Shown: piece by piece, positions 13,611 through 24,547 of the stretch
How the letters are laid out: every line of letters starts with the position of its first letter
How positions within the stretch are numbered: position 1 is the first letter of the stretch
Assembly: GCA_028023455.1 (NCBI GenBank)
Contig: JAQFVV010012530.1
Location: 2,023,501-2,087,500 of the forward strand
Direction of reading: 5' to 3'
Length of the DNA: 64,000 nucleotides
Origin: Epiperipatus broadwayi
Taxonomy: Eukaryota; Onychophora; Udeonychophora; Euonychophora; Peripatidae
Notes under the pieces: model-generated
The model's database searches: none
What the model saw: only the letters and a program-made list of their open reading frames with translations
Told to the model about the DNA's origin: nothing
Position numbers and translations under genes: made by a program

Positions 13611-14934
13611 CAAGATATTTTTGAATATCATGATGATAGTTTGATAGTGCAAAAAAAGATGATTCCTGGAGGAAAGGTGTATTAAATCCCCCCCCCCCCC
13701 AACAGAAACATTAGAACCAGATCCAAAATTCCTCATTAATGAAAATCATATTGGTCATGGGATATGGATAGATCAGCACCAGATAGAGTTTATCACGTCT
13801 GGCATCTATTGATTCCTCAAGCTAGATGACAGAATCAAAGTTGGAGAAACCCATTTTCTACTTAAAAAAAAAATGTAAACAGAGATCATGTAATTTTTCT
13901 TTGAATATAAAATTTTAAAAATGAACTTTAATCTTTTACAATACATAAGTTAAATATAAATAATAGGTGTAACATGTATAATAAAAGCCTTGTTTAATAC
14001 TTTAAAATAAAAATGTTATATACCTCAATGCAGTATGCTGAGCATGCTTTCAACTAATTGGCAGTCATACTCATAATTGTAACTATCAAAGAGTATTGAA
14101 GAATTATAAAAGTGGGAATTTATATAAAATTTGATTATAAGATATAAAGGAATTTATTTAAATAAGTCACTTTGTTGATAGGAGGATGCAGGATTATTTC
14201 TTGTGGATTGCATGTATGTTATAGGTTATGTGCCAGGTCTCTTCAAGTTTACATTTCACACCAACATTTTTATTTTAAAGTATTTAGTATATATGTTATA
14301 TGAATTACATTTTGTTTGTTTGTTTTTGTTTTTTTCAAGAAAAATGTAAAACTATTGAAATTACAATAAATAAATTAGTTTGTACCCTCAAATAAAATTA
14401 AAGAATAAAAAAACATTTAGTTAATAAGCGTAATTTAGTGATTTATCATTTTTGTTCAGTTGTAACAGAATTTGGATTTACCAAGAGAGAATAAAATATC
14501 TACATTTGAAATCTGAAAAAAATCCTGAAACCAGAGATTTTGAATTAATGGTGTTTTACATTTATCTGCTACCATACATTAAACACTATCATTTCTAGAA
14601 AAATACTATTTTTTGGAAAATTATTTTTATGTGTATCTGTTTTTTCTGTAATTTTTATTTCTAAATAAATAGTAATAATATAAGCTACAACAGTTTTTTT
14701 TTATTATTTTCTAGTGCTTTATTCTTGGATAAATGGAGATTTCACCATCTGATGGCAAACTTGATAAATCCTTCGAGTATTCTAAAAAAAACAAAAAAAA
14801 AATCACATACACATATATGAAAATATTCCAGTGCATATTGCTAGTTAAAAATTAAATAGAAAATATTGAAATTACCCTCCCAAATATTATGATATTTCAC
14901 GAATACTCTCTGGGAGTAAACATAAAATATTTCT
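13611..14934. other. AT-rich stretch with a poly-C tract and an old repeat
   Basis: Thirteen C lie at 13688-13700. About 14823-14900 resembles 16125-16198 in the same orientation (shared CAATGCATAT, CTAGTTAAAAATT and AAATTA landmarks). Nothing else was recognised. Confidence 0.4.
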
Positions 14935-15211
14935 TTAAATATTTTGAACACTTATACAGAAAAGGTAATCTTTATATAAATTTATTTTATTTACTGCTTA
15001 GCATTCTTTCAACAATTATTTTATCATATTCATAGCATTTGTTTTCTTCGGGAGTCTATTTAATATTCACAGCATCTATATGTTGTGAATATTATATAGA
15101 CTCTTGAAGAGTGCAAATACTATAAATATGATAAAATAACTGTCTAAAGAATGCAAATAAAATAAATTTATATAAAGTTTACCTTTTCTGTATAAATTTC
15201 AAAATATTTAT
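14935..15211. mobile_element. Foldback element, ~277 bp
   Basis: Arms at about 14935-15070 and 15082-15211 are reverse complements with scattered mismatches and small gaps. The centre is AATATTCACA ... TTGTGAATATT. The outer ends carry ATACAGAAAAGG and CCTTTTCTGTAT. There is no ORF. It is a palindromic non-autonomous element with arms about 135 bp long. Confidence 0.65.
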
Positions 15212-15264
15212 ATAATTTTACGATAGAATCAAGATAAGAAAGGGAAGGTTATCGAATTAATAAA

Positions 15265-15512
15265 GTCTTTCTTTATAAATGTCAGTTAAACATTTTTATT
15301 TACTATCAATTTAAGATTGTTGCTAATTTAATTCCATGCTCTTTGATTGAAGCGGTCTGAATTTCAATTTATAACATCATTTTCAGCATGCGATTCAAAA
15401 GGCTATTTTTGAGTCGACTGTTAGAAGTTCAAACATATTTATTCACAGAATTCTTTATTTCGTTTACATAATGTTTGAGAGAGTGATTTGAATACATATA
15501 TACTGTATTTAA
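15265..15512 (+). repeat. Dispersed repeat, copy 2
   Basis: Partner of 8750-9003 in the same orientation. It shares TCAATTTAAGAT, GGTCTGAATTTCAAT, TATAACATC and an end near GTGATTTGAATACATATAT. It sits between two foldback elements. Confidence 0.6.
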
Positions 15513-15617
15513 TTTGAAATTGCACAACATTGTATGGTTTTAATAAATGCAAACCACGTGATAGCAGACAGTGTTTATTTAAATCAAGAATCTATGATTT
15601 GCTGTCAAGAATCTGAT

Positions 15618-16035
15618 TTGAAATTTTAATATAGACAAAAAAGCTTACATAGGACAGGCTGAAACGGAGATTTTTATATTCCTAGAAATTTAAATAAACC
15701 CATTAAACAAGCAAATATAACATGATTTGAAAGTTGATTATTGGAAAGTATCTTTTTAAAATCTTTCAAACCCGATTTCTATTTATTATTATTTGGAAAT
15801 TGCCGAAAGATAGATGATTTACAAATGTAAATTCCATAATAACAACCTAAGCCTACCTAAATCACGAATCTATAATCTGTATTTGAAAGTTTAAAAATTA
15901 TTATTTATTAATCTAATCCAAAACAGTTTGCATTTGCATGTTTAACAGGGTTTATTTAAATTTTTAGGAATATAAAAATCTTAATCTGTTATAGTCCTAT
16001 GCCAGTCGTTCTTGACTATATTAAAATATTAGACT
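15618..16035. mobile_element. Foldback element, ~418 bp
   Basis: Left arm 15618-15735 and right arm about 15918-16035 are reverse complements with mismatches. Shared blocks are ATTTTAATATAG, ATAGGAC, GATTTTTATATTCCTA and AATTTAAATAAACCC. The ~180 bp between the arms is unrelated AT-rich sequence. No coding capacity. Confidence 0.6.
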
Positions 16036-16274
16036 ATGTGAAAGATGGAAAAAATTTTACTTATAAAGGTTGGCTTAACAAGAGATTGAAGAGTCTTGGT
16101 TTATATAAGTTTTGGATAGATATATATCCCAATGCATATCCCTAGCTGAAAATTGAAATACAAGATGTTCAAATTATCTTCCTAAACATTATGTTTTTTT
16201 AATAACGCCCTTTGTTAAAAAAAATTTCAAATTGCTGATTTTATTTTATACACAGAGGGTGTTGCTAAAAAAAT

Positions 16275-18777
16275 AGTAAATTGTTAAAGGATATTAATAA
16301 GAGTGGAAGAGATGGGAGTAAAAAATTTTGGAATTACATTAAAAGAAGAAATGTTGTGGGAGGAGAGATAGTATTACTAGATGATGAAGGAATAGAGTAT
16401 AGCTCTAGAGAAGAATTAGACATAATCTTAAATAAGTATGTAATGGATATAGAGAAGATGTTAGATGTACAGGTTAGAATGATAGTAAACATGAAAGCAT
16501 ATGATAATGTGAATATTAGGTTAACAGAAAATGAACTGAATGAGGCAGGGGAGAAATTGAAAAGTGGAAAGGCAAGAGGTTTAAATGGATGGACAGCAGA
16601 GATGGTAATGAATTTAGGGCATAGGGAAAAAGTAAAACTATTATCATGTTTTAATAAAATGATACAGAAGAGATTTTCCGGATAGTGGGAATAATACTAG
16701 AGTAAGGCTACCATTTAAAGGAAATGGTAAGGATCATAGAAAGTTAAACAATTATAGACTAATAGTGGTAACATCAGTTTTATATAAAGTTTTCTCATAT
16801 ATAGTGGCTGGAAGGATTGCAAAATGGATGGAAAAATAATATAGTGGGAGAAATACAAGGAGGTTTTTGATCGGATAGGTCTATAGGAGATGGTTTATTT
16901 GTAGTTACACAACTTATGGATAAGAGTAGGAATACAGGTGGACAGTTATATATCATTTTTAAAAGTACAGAGAAGGTTTATGATAGAGTAAATACAAATA
17001 GATTAGGGATTAGTTTAGTAAATTTGGGAATGGATGGAGCTTTAGTGGATATTATTAAAAAATTATATGAAAATAATTACTATACATATCAATTAGGGGA
17101 TATAGAATTAGTTAAAGTTAAAAATGGTGTGGGGCTAAGGCAAGGATGCCCTATGTGACCTATTTCGTTTTTGTTGTATTTGAATGGAGAGAACAATAGA
17201 AAGAGCTAGGAAAAGGGATAGAGATAGCATTAATAAGTGGCAAGGGAATATATACATTGTCGATCTTTTATTTGCAGATGATGTTTTTTTGTGAACAGAA
17301 AGAAGAGAAGATATGAAAGTTATGCTGAGAACATGTACCAGAGTGGATAAAGAGATAAGGATTAAATTTAGGAAAGAGAAATCAAAAGTAATGATGATTA
17401 ATACCGGGGAAAGAGAAGACAAATAATTTTTACTGGGGGATATGAAGTTAAGTATCATGAATAGATATAACTATTTGGGAAATTGCTTGGATGAATGGGA
17501 AAAAAATTAATAAATGAAGCAAAGAAAAGAAAAGGATTGATAAAGAAATTAAAAGTGTTTTCATATAATAAATATGATATAGTTAGAATTGTATGGAAGG
17601 GAGTGACAGAAGCAGAGTTAACATATGGTAATGAACAATATATCTTTTAAATAATTACAATCGTCTTACATCTTTTAAGCAAAAAATATTTATTATTATA
17701 ATTACAGTTCCTTGGGGAACAGTCAAAACTGTAATTATAATAAAAATATATTTTTTGCTTAAAAGGTGAAAGAAGATTGTAATTATTTAAAAGATATATT
17801 GTTGTGTATGAAAAAGCAAAATTAAGGAAAAGGAAGAAGAAAAAAGTGTTTATAGATTTATATAAGAATATGGTAATGATGCATTATGTGTTGGTAAAGG
17901 GGTATTTGATTACTTACAAAAAGTACCAAGAGAAGTAGGAAGACATGCATTAGACACAGATGTGTGGACAGAAAAGAAAGCAATTCAAGGAGAAATGGGA
18001 TGGTCAAGTTTTTATATAAGAGATGCAAAAAGCAAAATGAAAATTTTTGGTAGATTGCAGCTTATGGATAGTAAAAGAATAGCCAAAATAGTATTTAATT
18101 GGGTTATGAGTAAAGGACAGGCAACAAGATGGATGAGAATGGTAATGTGGTATGCAAAAGATTTGGATAAAGAATTTATGTCAGTATACTTGTAAAAAAG
18201 GTGGGATGGTTAAGAGAATTGTTGAGTGTTATAGTGGTAAGAAATGGGATAAAGAATAGGGAGTTGGAGAGATGAGGAACTAGTATGGAGAGTAAAAAGT
18301 GTTTAAATATATATAGAATTAAACAGAATATTGGGTTGAGTTAATTTATGATAATAGCAAGGAAAGTGGTTTAAGGCTTGAACATGATCGTTAGCAACAA
18401 GGGAATATACATATTAGTCTGCAAGTTGTGTAAAGAAGACATAGAAAATATTAGGCATTTGTTAATTGTATGTAAATGCCTGAATGCAGAAATGGTACAC
18501 CTAATGAAGTTATGGAAGAATAAATATAAACAAAGTGATTATACAGAAAGTGGGTTATTGGTTTTTATACTGGTTTAAAGATAAGGGGAATTTAGATATA
18601 GAGGCCATGGAGTTGACAAAGATTATGCTGTGGAAATGGGATAAAGCAGGATGTGGGAAACCTTAGGACAGGGAATGGAAAGGGAAGATAAAGTAACTAG
18701 TAGGTGTCTCTGGGCATAGTTGCTGAGAGATTCCTGACTCCATATAAGGAGAGTCACTGTATATAACATCAAATCAT
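16275..18777 (+). pseudogene. 5'-truncated, broken LINE copy (ORF2 C-terminal part and 3' end)
   Basis: This is the same family as the minus-strand LINE at 20.9-25.5 kb. It enters at the equivalent of ORF2 residue ~398 (SKLLEDINKSGRDG in the intact copy) and runs through the reverse transcriptase to the C-terminal CCHC motif and the 3' UTR, ending at a short ATCA-rich tail near 18761-18777. In pieces it keeps YDRVN, GVGLRQGCPM and KLCKEDIENIRHLL. The catalytic FADD region reads as FADDVF followed by a stop. Stops and frameshifts break it near 16685, 17158, 17290, 17500 and 18195. A 233 bp foldback insertion splits it at 17635-17867. It is a dead retrotransposed copy, and 5' truncation is typical of LINE insertion. 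Confidence 0.9.
17635..17867. mobile_element. 233 bp foldback insertion inside the LINE copy, 12 bp target duplication
   Basis: ATATGGTAATGA occurs once in the intact LINE (coding TYGND), but here it flanks an insertion at 17623-17634 and 17868-17879, so the boundaries are exact. About 170 bp (17634-17803) is an inverted repeat with ~75 bp arms starting ACAATATATCTTTTAAAT. Its centre is a smaller hairpin, GTTCC-TTGG-GGAAC. A further ~64 bp purine-rich tail follows on the right. It has no ORF. A 12 bp duplication and asymmetric ends suggest target-primed (LINE-type) insertion rather than a cut-and-paste MITE. Confidence 0.75.
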
Positions 18778-20913
18778 GTAGGAAGTGATTTGAACATATA
18801 TATATTGAACCTGATTGAAATCCGGTTCAATGGTGCTGTTATTAAACAAAAAAAAAAAAGAAATTTATTAAGCTTTTAATTTTAATCAAACGTAGAGTTT
18901 AAATTTGCAATATTATTTAAAAAGAATGCGTGTATCCAAGTATACACGCGTTTATATGTAAAACGGATTTTTTAAAAATGTTTATCGATTTATTTTAAAA
19001 TAGTTTTCATATACCGCCTGTTTTTAAATCCATTTGATTTAAAAACAGGCTGGCTAGCTAATTGCATTCCTGTTGCTTTTATTTTAATTATTGTAAACAA
19101 TTTTGATAGCGGAGATTTGATTTTTATGTTGTTGTTTTCATTTCAATAAACCCTGGGTGGAATTCTTAGATAGATTGAGCGGGAGATTAATATTTGCCCT
19201 GCCTAAGGTGAAGAAATTGAACAACAAGGAAAGTGTTTCATGGGAAATGGAGCAACGTACAAATAGCCTCGAAAATTTGGAGGTCAGTTAACTCATTGTT
19301 CGTTGATAGACAAGCTGTTTATCAAGTGAGAATTTATATCAGCGCGGACATTTAATTTCTTAAAGGACATCAGTTGTGATTAAATACTTTTGCCTGCAAC
19401 ACAATGAAAAATTCTATACTTGTTACCACCACCCGAATGGCTTGCTAACTCCACAAAAGACAGATCCCTGACTTCCAAGTTTGCTCCAGTAATGCCTTGA
19501 ACACCTAAAAGAAGCCGGAACCTCTCTACATCTACCTTGCTGCCTAAAGAACCTGAAAATGAACTTAAGTAAAAGTGTGCACTCTATGTGAACTTTGTTT
19601 TACCGAAAGGTAACTATTTTCGTTTTTATTCTTCCCAGGGTAAATTAATTCTCATTAAATCTCCGCTCCATCTAATCATAAATATGTATTCTTAAATCAA
19701 TATAGCCTCATATTTAATATTTGCTCTAATTTCCAATATTTTGTAATGTGTCTTGGAATCTTAGTTTTAAGATTCCAATTTGCTTTCAGTTTTATTTATT
19801 GGAGAGTGACGAATGACTTTTATATTTTATGCCTTGCTTTTGTAAATGCTTTAGCAGTCTTGTATATATTTTTTTTATGCTTACCTGTAATTATTTAGTA
19901 TTCAATAATTAATTTTATACTCTATGTTTGCCCTCTTGCTAAACCTCCAAAAATCTTTTGGCTGATGACTTTATTGTCTAATTTTCCGCAGGTGGAGATT
20001 TCGTTTCTAATATCTCTAAAAGCGGAAATTAGAATTGTGTTTTTCTTTGTAATTTTATAAGTCGTCAGCAGGAAGCTAAATTTTATCCTTTCTTAAATTA
20101 CAGGTGAGCAATACTTTCATTCTGCTAGAGTATTCAAACTTTTGATATTTCATACTCATGTGCACTCTCCGATAGATTTCTTTTTGTAGTTATTATGTGT
20201 GCTTTAAATTTATCAGAGCGTGTACTCAAAATTTGTTTGTAAGTTTATTTTCTTTTCTTTATTTGCTGGGGCAGACATAACTGTTTTTCTAATCATTTAC
20301 TTGTCTCTTATTGGGACCATTAATTATTAATTTTAAAGTAATTTTTGCCAATCGTTTGGCTGGGATTCACCAGGTTTAATTGTTTCTTCGTTTCAATGAT
20401 ATTTTTCGATTGTTCTTGAGGTGGATCAATCACCTTATTTTAAATGTAGTAGTTGGTGCAGTTCATACCGATATAAGGACATTCAAGATCTGACCATGCT
20501 TAGATCTCGGAAAGCTCATCTGCACTGGGTTCTTTGATCTATTTCAGGGGCATATAGTTTAAATATCTGAAAGTGAAGACCAAGGTTTAGGTGAATCCTC
20601 TGCTGAATGAAATTTGCTTCCTCCCTTTTAAATTTGTTTATTAGAAGATCAGTCAGTCTGTCATAGCTTTGCCTTTAGTATGTCTGGTACACGCCTGAGT
20701 TAACCCCCATCTATTGTGTCATAAACTTATATTTAATAATTTATTTTCTCATAATAAAATTTATGAAATATGTTTAAACTTAATTTGGCTGACGTTTGTC
20801 TTTGTGCTTTTGTCTCAATTGTCTAAACAATTTAAGATCTCTTGTTTCTCCCTGAGTCTAGTCGGCGCAAACCATCATCATCATCTATTCTGATCACAGT
20901 AAACAAATTTTCC
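18778..20913. other. Spacer between the two LINE copies
   Basis: 18779-18805 resembles the end of the dispersed repeat at 8.7 and 15.3 kb. An imperfect hairpin, TTGAACC ... GGTTCAA, lies near 18806-18831. 19400-19580 is GC-richer, with no frame or terminus that identifies it. The rest is AT-rich and unrecognised. Confidence 0.4.
19016..19050. repeat. Perfect hairpin, 15 bp arms and 5 nt loop
   Basis: GCCTGTTTTTAAATC and GATTTAAAAACAGGC flank CATTT. The stem has no mismatch, in contrast to the diverged surroundings. It could be the tip of a small mobile element or a chance palindrome. It is not followed by a T-run of the bacterial terminator kind, and none is expected here. Confidence 0.5.
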
Positions 20914-21032
20914 ATGTGATGTGATGTGATGTGATGTATTATGGCTTCTCCTTAAACGAAGTCAAGAATATCTCAGCAATTATGCCCAGATAAACCTGTT
21001 AGCCACTTTCTTTTACATTCCCCACTCTAAAT

Positions 21033-24000
21033 TTACCCATAATCTGCTCTATCCCATTTCCACAACATAATTTTTGTCAACTCTATAACCTTTATATCTA
21101 AATCCCCCTTATCTTTTCCCAAACCCAGCATAAAAACCAATAATTCACTTTCTGTATAATCACTCTTTTCATATTTATTTTTCCACAACTTCATTATATG
21201 TACCCTTTCTGTTTTCAAACATTTACATTCAATTAACAAATGCCTAATATTTTCAATTCCTTCCTTACATAATTTACAAAATAAATCACCCATATTTTTC
21301 CATTTACATGTATATTCTTTTGTAGCTAAAGATCCCGTTCGAGCCTTAAACAATAAACTACTTTCCTTACTATTATCATAAATTAACTCACACCTAATAT
21401 TCTGTTTATTTCTATATATATTTAAACTCTTTTTACTCTCCATACTATTTCTCCATCTCTCTAACTCCCTAGTCTTTATTAATAAATTTATTCTTTTATC
21501 CCATTCCTTACTACTATAACACTCAATAATCCTCTTAACACAATCATCCCATCTTTTGTACAAATATACTGATATAAATTCTTTATCCAAATCTTTTGCA
21601 TACCGCATTACCTTTCTCACCCATCTTGTTACCTGCCCTTTACTCATAACCCAATTAAATACTATTTTAGCTATTCTTTTATTATCCATAAACTGCAATC
21701 TACCAAACATTTTCATTTTACTTTTTGCATCTCTCATATGAAAACTTGACCATCCCATTTCTCCTTGAATTGCCTCCCTTGCTGTCCATACTTCTGCATC
21801 CAATGCATGTCTTCCTACTTCCCTTTGAGCTTTTTCTAAATAATCTAATATCTTTTTACTAACATATAATGCATCATTACCATATGTTAACCCTGCTACT
21901 GCAACTCCTTTCCATATAATTCTAGCTACATCATATTTATTATATGAAAATACTGTTAATTTCTTTATCAATCCCTTTCTTTTCTTTGCTTCATTTATCA
22001 ATTTTTTCTCCCATTCATCCAAATAATTTTTCTGATTACTTAAAATAATTCCCAAATAACTATATCTATTCACCACACTTAACTTAATATCTCCCAATAA
22101 AAATTCTACATCTTCTCTTTCCTCAGTATTAACCATCATTATATTTGATTTTTCTTCACTAAATTTAATCCCCATCTCTTTACCCACCCTTGCACATGTC
22201 CTCAACATAACTTCCATATCTTCTCTTTTTTCTGCACACAAAAATATATCATCTGCAAAAAAAAGACCTGACAAAATATATACTCCCTTACTACCTATTA
22301 ACGGTATCTCTATCCCTCTTCCTAATCTTTCTATTGCTCTTTCCATTTCACTCAAATACAACACAAACAAAATAGGTGACATAGGGCATCCTTGCCTTAG
22401 TCCCACACCATTTTTAACTTTAATTGATTCTATATTCTCTAATTGATATATATAATAATTATTTTCATATAATTTCTTAATAATATCTATTAAAGCTTCA
22501 TCCATTCCCAAATTTGCTAAACTTATCCATAATCTATTTCTATTTACTCTATCATATGCCTTCTCTATATCTATAAAACTCATATATAACTGTTTATCTG
22601 CATTCCTACTCATATCCATAAGTTGTGTAACTACAAATAAACTATCTCCTATACGCCTATCTAATCTAAAACCTCCTTGCATTTCACCCACTACATTATT
22701 CCCTTCCATCCATTTTACAACTTTACTAGCCACCATATATGAGAAAACTTTATATAAAACTGATGTTACCGCTATCGGTCTATAATTATTCAACTTTCTA
22801 TGATCCTTACCCTTTCCTTTAAATAATAACCTTACTCTTGTATTACTCCAACTACTTGGGAAAACTCTATTCTGTGCCATTTTATTAAAACAGGATAATA
22901 ACTTTACTTTTGCCCTATATCCTAAATTCATTACCATCTCTGCTGCCCATCCATCTAAACCTCTTGCCTTCCCACTTTTCAATTTCTTCTCTACCTCATT
23001 TAGTTCATTTTCTGAAAAACTAATATTCCCATTACTATATTCTTTCATATTTTCTAATATTCTATCATTCACATCTAACATCTTTTCTATATTCATTACA
23101 TAACTATTTAAGATTCTCTCTAAATCTTCTCTAGAACTACACTCAGTTCCCTCATCATCTAGTAATACTAACTCTCTCTCCCCTACATTTCTCCTTTTAA
23201 TATAATTCCAAAATTTTTTACTTCCATCTCTTCCACTTTTATTAATATCCTCCAACAATTTACTATTCAATTTCATTCTCTCTCTATAAATATCTATTTT
23301 AGCCAACTTCTTCTTTTCTAAGTACTTTTCCCATTTAGCATTAATATCTTTTTCACTTTCCTTATTCTTAATAGCACACTTATATTCTCTACATGCTTCT
23401 TTCCTTTCTTTTACACTTTTACTAATTTTAATTTTTTTATTACTTTTATTCTTTTCAATATTCTCACCTAAAACCCTATTTGCAACTTTTTCTACTTCTT
23501 TACACCAATCCTTATACTCATCCCCAACCCACTCTTCCATTATTTCTTCAACTTGTATTTTATACTCTTCCAACTTATTCTTATCATTTACTCTCCATCC
23601 ACATCTTTCACTATTATGTCTACTTTTATTTCTATTCTCCATCACATTACTAACCATTTCAATTACAATGAAATTATGATCACTAGTGCATACTTTTTCT
23701 TCATTATCAAATACCTTAATTTTCCGTATTTTATTTATTCCCTCTTTCTCTACCAATACATAATCTATTGTGTGAAATATATTATTTCTGGACCATGTGT
23801 ATTGTCCCTCATAAATATTTAATAAATTTCCAATACTCAAATTCACTTTCTGACAAAAATTCTTCAACAGCTGTCCATTTTTATTATCTACATCATCAAT
23901 TTCTTCAATATGTCCATTCATATCCCCTATAACCATTATTCTCTTCCCCTTTTCTTTAAAACTTTGTATATCCTTAACTAAACATTCGTATATGTTACTA

Positions 24001-24452
24001 TTCCACTCCAATATAATTTGACTATCTCCAGTAGCTATATAAACTATAGCCACCATCCATTCTTGTCTACCCAACCTTATTTCAAACCACAAGTGTTCTT
24101 GACATTTAACAATATTTAAATATTTTTTTGATATAACACCTATACCACCACCCCTTTTTTCTTTTTCTTTTCTATTTACACCCTGCCATACCAACTGTTC
24201 CAAAATAGGTTCTTCTTCTTCTCTTAAATGTGTTTCCACTACTGCTAATACTTCAAGCTCTTCATTTTCAATTGTTTTATTTAATTCCATCCACTTTTCT
24301 GGTTTCCTACCACCTTGCATATTCAAAAACCCAATTTTAACAATTTCTTCTTTCCTAACTACTCTTTTATAAATTCTTTTAATTCTTTCTTCTCCATTAC
24401 ATTTATAAATTACTTTCTTACCATTAATTTTACAAACCCATTCCTTCTCCAT
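21033..24452 (-). CDS. LINE ORF2: APE-type endonuclease and reverse transcriptase
   Basis: 1139 codons from an ATG, uninterrupted. Residues ~36-265 are an APE-like endonuclease: LNMQG (43-47), ETHL (73-76), GGGIGV (101-106), GDMNG (176-180), IDYVLV (229-234) and the terminal SDH (257-259). Residues ~555-805 are the reverse transcriptase: NNYRPIAV, motif A FIDIEKAYDRV (626-636), motif B GLRQGCPMSPILF, catalytic FADD (732-735) and YLGIIL (799-804). Near 1059-1076 a C-x2-C-x8-H-x4-C motif (FCKLCKEGIENIRHLLIEC) is typical of LINE C-termini. All key residues are present, so it could still be active. The product would nick target DNA and copy the element RNA in the nucleus. The coding strand is strongly purine-biased. 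Confidence 0.95.
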   Translation of the reverse strand: MEKEWVCKINGKKVIYKCNGEERIKRIYKRVVRKEEIVKIGFLNMQGGRKPEKWMELNKTIENEELEVLAVVETHLREEEEPILEQLVWQGVNRKEKEKRGGGIGVISKKYLNIVKCQEHLWFEIRLGRQEWMVAIVYIATGDSQIILEWNSNIYECLVKDIQSFKEKGKRIMVIGDMNGHIEEIDDVDNKNGQLLKNFCQKVNLSIGNLLNIYEGQYTWSRNNIFHTIDYVLVEKEGINKIRKIKVFDNEEKVCTSDHNFIVIEMVSNVMENRNKSRHNSERCGWRVNDKNKLEEYKIQVEEIMEEWVGDEYKDWCKEVEKVANRVLGENIEKNKSNKKIKISKSVKERKEACREYKCAIKNKESEKDINAKWEKYLEKKKLAKIDIYRERMKLNSKLLEDINKSGRDGSKKFWNYIKRRNVGERELVLLDDEGTECSSREDLERILNSYVMNIEKMLDVNDRILENMKEYSNGNISFSENELNEVEKKLKSGKARGLDGWAAEMVMNLGYRAKVKLLSCFNKMAQNRVFPSSWSNTRVRLLFKGKGKDHRKLNNYRPIAVTSVLYKVFSYMVASKVVKWMEGNNVVGEMQGGFRLDRRIGDSLFVVTQLMDMSRNADKQLYMSFIDIEKAYDRVNRNRLWISLANLGMDEALIDIIKKLYENNYYIYQLENIESIKVKNGVGLRQGCPMSPILFVLYLSEMERAIERLGRGIEIPLIGSKGVYILSGLFFADDIFLCAEKREDMEVMLRTCARVGKEMGIKFSEEKSNIMMVNTEEREDVEFLLGDIKLSVVNRYSYLGIILSNQKNYLDEWEKKLINEAKKRKGLIKKLTVFSYNKYDVARIIWKGVAVAGLTYGNDALYVSKKILDYLEKAQREVGRHALDAEVWTAREAIQGEMGWSSFHMRDAKSKMKMFGRLQFMDNKRIAKIVFNWVMSKGQVTRWVRKVMRYAKDLDKEFISVYLYKRWDDCVKRIIECYSSKEWDKRINLLIKTRELERWRNSMESKKSLNIYRNKQNIRCELIYDNSKESSLLFKARTGSLATKEYTCKWKNMGDLFCKLCKEGIENIRHLLIECKCLKTERVHIMKLWKNKYEKSDYTESELLVFMLGLGKDKGDLDIKVIELTKIMLWKWDRADYG

Positions 24453-24547
24453 ATCTATATTTATATCAAAATCAAATTCCTTTTGCTTACTTCTTATATT
24501 CCATCCATTCTTTTTAATAATATTACAATTTAAAAACCCACCCCCCT

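Noticed and set aside
13688-13700. Poly-C and poly-G runs (also 28306-28317 and 60280-60289)
   Set aside because: Single homopolymers without repeated G-tracts do not make a G-quadruplex motif. Noted only as microsatellite-like variation.
20480-20530. 5S rRNA-like words (GATCTGACCATGC, AGATCTCGGAAAGC)
   Set aside because: The order and spacing do not match a 5S gene. The similarity is limited to short words around a small palindrome.
23553-24533. Plus-strand ORFs opposite the LINE (for example 23553-23822, 24315-24533)
   Set aside because: Shadows of the minus-strand ORF2 in a purine-biased coding sequence.
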